A DNA stretch of 64,000 nucleotides from Planctomycetota bacterium (GTDB lineage: Bacteria; Planctomycetota; Brocadiia; JAADGH01). The position numbers and the translations under genes are program-made. The stretch is taken from NCBI GenBank assembly GCA_013152475.1, contig JAADGH010000247.1, positions 24,025-88,024 on the forward strand. The letters run 5' to 3'. This document shows positions 60,047-64,000 of the stretch, in pieces; position 1 is the first letter of the stretch, and each line of letters starts with the position of its first letter. Below the pieces are notes generated by a model that was given only the letters and a program-made list of their open reading frames with translations, ran no database searches and was not told the origin of the DNA.

Positions 60047-61789
60047 GTGCGCAGGTTAACCGCTCTTGCAGCGTTTCTCTTTGTCATTTCCTCCGCCGTC
60101 GGTCAGACCGTCTGGGACGATTTCGATCCCGAAAAGCTCCCCCTTGACGTAAAAATCATCCGCACGCAAACCGAAGGCGACGTCGAAATCCAGGTCCTCC
60201 GATACACCTCCGAGATCTGGAACGACAAACCCATCCGGGTGCTCGGCATGTATGGCCGGCCAAAGGGCAAGGGCAAGTTCCCGGCCGTCCTCCACTTCCA
60301 CGGCGGGGGCCAAACCGCATCTCCCCGGGACGTTGCCGAACTCGTCAAACGCGGATACGCCTGCTTCTCCTTCGATTGGACCGGCCCAAGGAAAGGTCGA
60401 ACTGAAGTGACGGAGTGGCCAAAAGATATTAAAACCCATTACGAACCGGACAAGACCAACAAGCTCTACCACGCCGTTATCGCCGGTCGCCGCGGCATCA
60501 CATTCCTGACCCGGCAGCCGGAGGTGGACGCCGGCCGCATCGGCGAGTACGGCATCTCCTGGGGCGGCTACTGCACGTGGCTCCTGAACGGTACCGACAC
60601 TCGCCTGAAGGCGTGCGTGCCGGTTTACGGATGCGGCGGCGTTATTGCCGAAGGCCGCAACCAGAATGTCTATCGTAAGCGTCTGGGCAGTAAGCTCGAA
60701 GACTGGATGAAAAACTTCGAGCCCCTTCGGTACGGTCCCCGGCAGCACGCCCCTGTGCTCTACATCAATGGCTCGAACGATTTCTTCGGGTGGATTCCCA
60801 CGGCCCGGAAACTCCTTCTATCCTGCAAAGTCCCGACCCGCCAGGTCTTCACCCCCGGCATCAATCATGGCGTCGGTCCGGAGGCGGCGGCCGCCGCCTA
60901 TGCCTGGCTGGCGCATTATCTGAAGGGCGGCCCGCCCCTGCCGGAGTCGCCGGCCCTCAAGCCGGCCATCGGCCCACGCGGGATTCCGCAGGCCGTCCTA
61001 ACCGTGGACAGGGAAAATGAGGCGGAATATGTTCGCGTGGACTACAGCCTCGGCGGCGCGCTTTCCCCGGGCCGATGCTGGCGCGAGGTCCCCGCGAGCA
61101 AAGCGGGGGGCCTGTTGATCGCCGCGCTTCCTGTCCTCGATCCCCTTCAAGAGGTGCAGGCCATCGCTCAAGTGAAATACAAGAAGGGCTATCGGCTCAG
61201 CAGCGTGCCCGTGATCTTCACTCCGAAGGACTTGGGCATAACGGTGGCAACGCTGAAGCCAACCAAGAAAATCTCCATCTTTACCGACGGAAAGGGCGGC
61301 TGGTCTCCCGTCTTCCACTCAACCCAGCTCTACGGCGCGAGGCAGCGGATCGAGTTGGATAAAGAAGGGTTCGAGGGCAAGCCGTGCTTGAAGGTCGTTC
61401 CGCTGATCAAACCATTCACGCATTTCACCGTCACCTTCTGGCGTCCCGGCGACCCCCAGTGGAACGGCGGAGACTCGGAGGCGCTGTCGCTGTGGATTAA
61501 GGGAGGGGAAAAAGCCATCTGGCTCGTGGCCACCGAACGGCGCAAGCAGATGGGGGAGAAAAACTACCGATATCTTGCAAAGTTAAAGCCGCAAAAAGGC
61601 TGGCAGCGTGTTATTGCCCGGCGCGATCAATTCAAGTTCACGCCGCGCCGTCCACGGAAGAATCAGAAGGTGTCTGATAAAACTTTGACCTCCTGGCGTG
61701 ACGTCCAGGTCATTCAGATCAACGGTCCCGTGGCCGAAGGGGAGACCGTGATGATCGGTCCGACCGTCTGGCTGCCCAAGGCGCCGTAG
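60047..61789 (+). CDS. secreted acetyl-xylan-esterase-like alpha/beta hydrolase
   Basis: Exported esterase of 580 aa with a signal peptide ending near residue 20 (SAVGQ). The hydrolase domain has the oxyanion region HFHGGG, nucleophile Ser171 in GISWGG, Asp245 in NGSND and His274 in GINHG. This is a carbohydrate-esterase-7/15-like set. Residues ~300-580 are two beta-rich domains, the last similar to a carbohydrate-binding module. GTG start with AAGGAG eight bases upstream. Likely strips acetyl or other ester groups from plant or algal glycans. It follows the DUF4838 gene by 11 bp. Confidence 0.85.
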   Translation: MRRLTALAAFLFVISSAVGQTVWDDFDPEKLPLDVKIIRTQTEGDVEIQVLRYTSEIWNDKPIRVLGMYGRPKGKGKFPAVLHFHGGGQTASPRDVAELVKRGYACFSFDWTGPRKGRTEVTEWPKDIKTHYEPDKTNKLYHAVIAGRRGITFLTRQPEVDAGRIGEYGISWGGYCTWLLNGTDTRLKACVPVYGCGGVIAEGRNQNVYRKRLGSKLEDWMKNFEPLRYGPRQHAPVLYINGSNDFFGWIPTARKLLLSCKVPTRQVFTPGINHGVGPEAAAAAYAWLAHYLKGGPPLPESPALKPAIGPRGIPQAVLTVDRENEAEYVRVDYSLGGALSPGRCWREVPASKAGGLLIAALPVLDPLQEVQAIAQVKYKKGYRLSSVPVIFTPKDLGITVATLKPTKKISIFTDGKGGWSPVFHSTQLYGARQRIELDKEGFEGKPCLKVVPLIKPFTHFTVTFWRPGDPQWNGGDSEALSLWIKGGEKAIWLVATERRKQMGEKNYRYLAKLKPQKGWQRVIARRDQFKFTPRRPRKNQKVSDKTLTSWRDVQVIQINGPVAEGETVMIGPTVWLPKAP

Positions 61790-63283
61790 CTACTTCGGTT
61801 TTGCTGCCTCCTTGCCGATTCGCACCGGCAGAACCATTAGCGAAAACTTCGGCATCTTGACGCGGAAGCGCGGGCCGGAGACGTTCACCCGCTTTTTCCT
61901 CGGCTTGACCATTCCCGGTTCGTCGAATGTGTTCGCCGCGTGGGGGAACGGTCCGTTGAGCACCTGCGCCTGCGCGCTCTGCTTCGGCACGTCGCTGCCG
62001 GTGATCTCGATGGTCACGCTGGGGGAATCGTCGGAGCTCCGATTCACGATGGCCACTGTCAGGTTCTCTCCAGCCTCGTCGCGGGTGACAGAGACATCCA
62101 GATACGGCACGCCTGCGAATCGCCGGTCTCCTTCGAGGTGTGCCATATCACACTCCCACCACGCATCCAACGCTATGTTCAGAGAGAGATTCCGATACAT
62201 CTGGAGGGGATAGTAGATGGTCTGCAGGACCAAGCCGTCGGATCGGGTCATGATCGGGGCGATGACATTCACCATCTGTGCCAGGTTTGCCATGCCGACG
62301 ACGTTGCACGTCCGCTGGAACACATTCAGATACACGGCCACAGCCAGCGCGTCGGATAGGTCGTAGGCTTCCTCGAGCTTGTTGATCTTGCCCCGCTCTC
62401 GCCCGTCGCGGACTTTGTACCACACATTCCATTCATCAAAAGCGATGGGGATGGACTTGGACAGATTTCTCTCCTGCAGGGCCATCTCGATCAGGGACGC
62501 GGTATTGCGAATCGCCCATTCGGCTCGGAGCGGCTGGACCGTGTTGGCCAGCGGGTCGGCATTGCCCGTGTAGGTGTGGAGACTCAGATAGTCGATATGC
62601 TGGACAAGGGGGCCGATGATCGTAGAGTCCCAGCCCGCTCCCCCCGTACGGCCGCAGCCGATCAGCTTAATTTCCGGATCGGTCCATTTCATCACTTTTG
62701 CGAACTCGACGGCATCGCGCGCGTATTCGGCGGGGTCGGAGTAGGCGCCGATCTGCCACGCGCCGTACATCTCGTTGCCCAGCCCCCAGAAGCGCACGTT
62801 GAAGGGGTCGTCATTCCCATTGCGGCGGCGAAGCTCCGCATATTGCGTCCCACCGTCGCCGTTGCAGTATTCCACCCACGCCTGGGCCTCATCCATCGTG
62901 CCACTGCCCATGTTGACGCAGATGTATGGTTCGGTATCGAGCAATCGGCAGAACCGGATAAACTCGTCGGTGCCAAAAAGGTTCGGCTCCTCCATGTGCC
63001 ACGCGAGGTCCATGCGAACAGGGCGTGTCTCGGCCGGACCGATGCCGTCCATCCAATGATATCCGGATACGAAATTCCCGCCGGGCCATCGCAGGGCAGG
63101 CATGCGCAGGGCCTTCAGGGCCTCCAGCACATCGACTCGAAATCCGTTCTCATCGGCCAGATCCGAGCCGGGCTCGTAGATGCCGCCGTAGATGCACCGG
63201 CCGAGATGCTCGATGAAGCCCCCGTAGATCATCGGGTCGATACGGCCGATCACGCGATCTGTATCAATCTTGATTCGCGCCAT
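61790..63283 (-). CDS. alpha-L-arabinofuranosidase, GH51
   Basis: Glycosidase of 497 aa from ATG 63283 (GGGAGA upstream). Catalytic acid/base is Glu171 in WGLGNEMYG and the nucleophile is Glu284 in IAFDEWNVWY, the GH51 pair, with a C-terminal beta domain. It releases arabinose from arabinoxylan or pectin side chains. No signal peptide, so cytoplasmic. It overlaps the upstream sulfatase gene by 20 bp, indicating one unit, and converges end to end with the esterase gene. Confidence 0.94.
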   Translation of the reverse strand: MARIKIDTDRVIGRIDPMIYGGFIEHLGRCIYGGIYEPGSDLADENGFRVDVLEALKALRMPALRWPGGNFVSGYHWMDGIGPAETRPVRMDLAWHMEEPNLFGTDEFIRFCRLLDTEPYICVNMGSGTMDEAQAWVEYCNGDGGTQYAELRRRNGNDDPFNVRFWGLGNEMYGAWQIGAYSDPAEYARDAVEFAKVMKWTDPEIKLIGCGRTGGAGWDSTIIGPLVQHIDYLSLHTYTGNADPLANTVQPLRAEWAIRNTASLIEMALQERNLSKSIPIAFDEWNVWYKVRDGRERGKINKLEEAYDLSDALAVAVYLNVFQRTCNVVGMANLAQMVNVIAPIMTRSDGLVLQTIYYPLQMYRNLSLNIALDAWWECDMAHLEGDRRFAGVPYLDVSVTRDEAGENLTVAIVNRSSDDSPSVTIEITGSDVPKQSAQAQVLNGPFPHAANTFDEPGMVKPRKKRVNVSGPRFRVKMPKFSLMVLPVRIGKEAAKPK

Positions 63284-64000
63284 GACAATCTCCCAATCGC
63301 TCGTCAATCACACGAAGAAGGTCCCGCTTGACCTCGGCAAGTTCGAGATCATCCGAGCGGTTGATTTTATTTTCGGGGTCGGTCGTCACGTCAAACAGAT
63401 CCACGCATGTGCTGCCATACTGGACCAGCTTCCACTCATTCGTCAAAACCATCCGATGGGGTTCCGTTCCCATCCAGTCCTTTGTCCGCTCCATCGGGTA
63501 GCTCTCGCTGAAGACAATCTCTTTCCCTTCGCCGGATTGCGTCTCGATATCATTCCAGAGCGAACGGCCGGGCAGATCGGAAGGGGAAGCGACGCCGGCG
63601 CATTCACAGAACGTGGGGAAGAGATCAACCAGCTCAACAAGCCCTCCATGACGCCATCCCGCCGGAAGCTGGTTGGGCCAGCGCATGATAAGCGGCACAT
63701 GGACGGACGGCTCGAAGAAAACACTCTTCCCGCCCATGCCATGGACGCACTGCATGTCGCCATGATCGGAAACGTAGATGACCAGGGTGTCGTCGCGGCG
63801 GCCGGCCTCGTCGAGCAGACGCAGTGCCTCGCCGACGCACCAGTCGGTGTAGCTCACGAAGGCGTGGTAGTAGCGCAAGCGCTCCTCCCGGACATGGTCG
63901 GGCGCCACCCTTGCCCTCTTCCGCAAGATGGGATGCTTCAGTATCTCGTCACCGGGAACATCGGGGAGGGGGATCGGGCCGGTGTGCTGCGCGAGAACCT
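63264..64000 (-). CDS. sulfatase, C-terminal part (truncated by window edge)
   Basis: The frame is open to the end of the window, so only the last ~245 residues are seen. YVSDHGDMQCVHGMGGKS holds the metal-binding Asp-His and the usual Lys, followed by VPLIMRWP and ELVDLFPTFCECAG, all typical of type I sulfatases. The CxPxR site that forms formylglycine lies outside the window, so activity cannot be judged. Its overlap with the GH51 gene suggests removal of sulfate from an arabinose-containing glycan. Confidence 0.92.
   Translation of the reverse strand, partial: VLAQHTGPIPLPDVPGDEILKHPILRKRARVAPDHVREERLRYYHAFVSYTDWCVGEALRLLDEAGRRDDTLVIYVSDHGDMQCVHGMGGKSVFFEPSVHVPLIMRWPNQLPAGWRHGGLVELVDLFPTFCECAGVASPSDLPGRSLWNDIETQSGEGKEIVFSESYPMERTKDWMGTEPHRMVLTNEWKLVQYGSTCVDLFDVTTDPENKINRSDDLELAEVKRDLLRVIDERLGDCHGANQD

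Noticed and set aside
1..64000. tRNA, rRNA, CRISPR arrays, insertion sequences
   Set aside because: I looked for T-loop sequences, spaced direct repeats and transposase motifs in the gaps and found none. A tRNAscan, CRISPR finder or IS search could still reveal something missed by eye.

Overview
The window is a GC-rich, densely coded bacterial chromosome segment with about 53 genes and no rRNA, tRNA, CRISPR array or insertion sequence that I can see. The gene content suggests an anaerobic, glycan-degrading member of an uncultivated lineage near the PVC group (Planctomycetota, Lentisphaerota) or Hydrogenedentota/Sumerlaeota. Pointers are divergent uroporphyrinogen-decarboxylase-like proteins, a sulfatase, DUF4838 and rhamnogalacturonan-lyase-like proteins, several radical SAM enzymes, a glycyl-radical activase and an iron-type alcohol dehydrogenase. 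This placement is inference. Most transcription starts are preceded by a near-consensus sigma-70 promoter (TTGAC-type -35, 16-17 bp spacer), which gives good confidence in operon boundaries.

Region 1 (1-16.7 kb): a divergent promoter region at 3.0-3.1 kb drives an alcohol dehydrogenase, a UroD-like protein and an SGNH hydrolase leftwards. Rightwards it drives a ten-gene run: UroD-like protein, two deacetylase-like proteins, amidohydrolase, a 703-aa glycosidase-like protein, Gfo/Idh/MocA oxidoreductase, glycosidase-like lipoprotein, threonine ammonia-lyase, an Eis-like acetyltransferase and MurB. A cupin/mannose-6-phosphate isomerase-like gene faces it across a hairpin terminator.

Region 2 (16.8-29.3 kb): an FAD oxidoreductase, a secreted SGNH hydrolase and a DUF1667 protein, then a 1395-aa membrane-bound AAA/STAND-like ATPase with TPR tail, a B12-binding radical SAM enzyme, an orphan adenine methyltransferase behind a perfect 24-bp palindrome, and an alkaline-phosphatase-superfamily enzyme.

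Region 3 (29.5-38.2 kb): a sulfur/Fe-S cluster (cysK, Rrf2 regulator, cysE, IscU-type scaffold, PP-loop tRNA thiolase, lipoprotein, ThiF/MoeB protein) facing a leftward set (MEMO1, HTH-HEAT protein, radical SAM, zinc metallopeptidase).

Region 4 (38.4-48.1 kb): zinc-ribbon protein, rhamnogalacturonan-lyase-like protein and PHP-type hydrolase in one unit. These are followed by a K/R/G-rich exported protein, a frameshifted small gene, a nitrilase, a YjbQ/nucleoside-phosphorylase pair and purF.

Region 5 (47.9-54.9 kb): leftward housekeeping genes polA, coaE, rho, a GlpA-like oxidoreductase and a small zinc protein. A consensus promoter lies about 370 nt upstream of polA and is followed by hairpins with UUCG and GNRA loops.

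Region 6 (54.9-64 kb): a membrane-anchored coiled-coil protein, a 44-aa membrane protein found by reading the gap, a glycyl-radical activase, and a second glycan block. That block holds a DUF4838 protein, an acetyl-xylan-esterase-like hydrolase, a GH51 arabinofuranosidase, and a sulfatase cut by the window edge.
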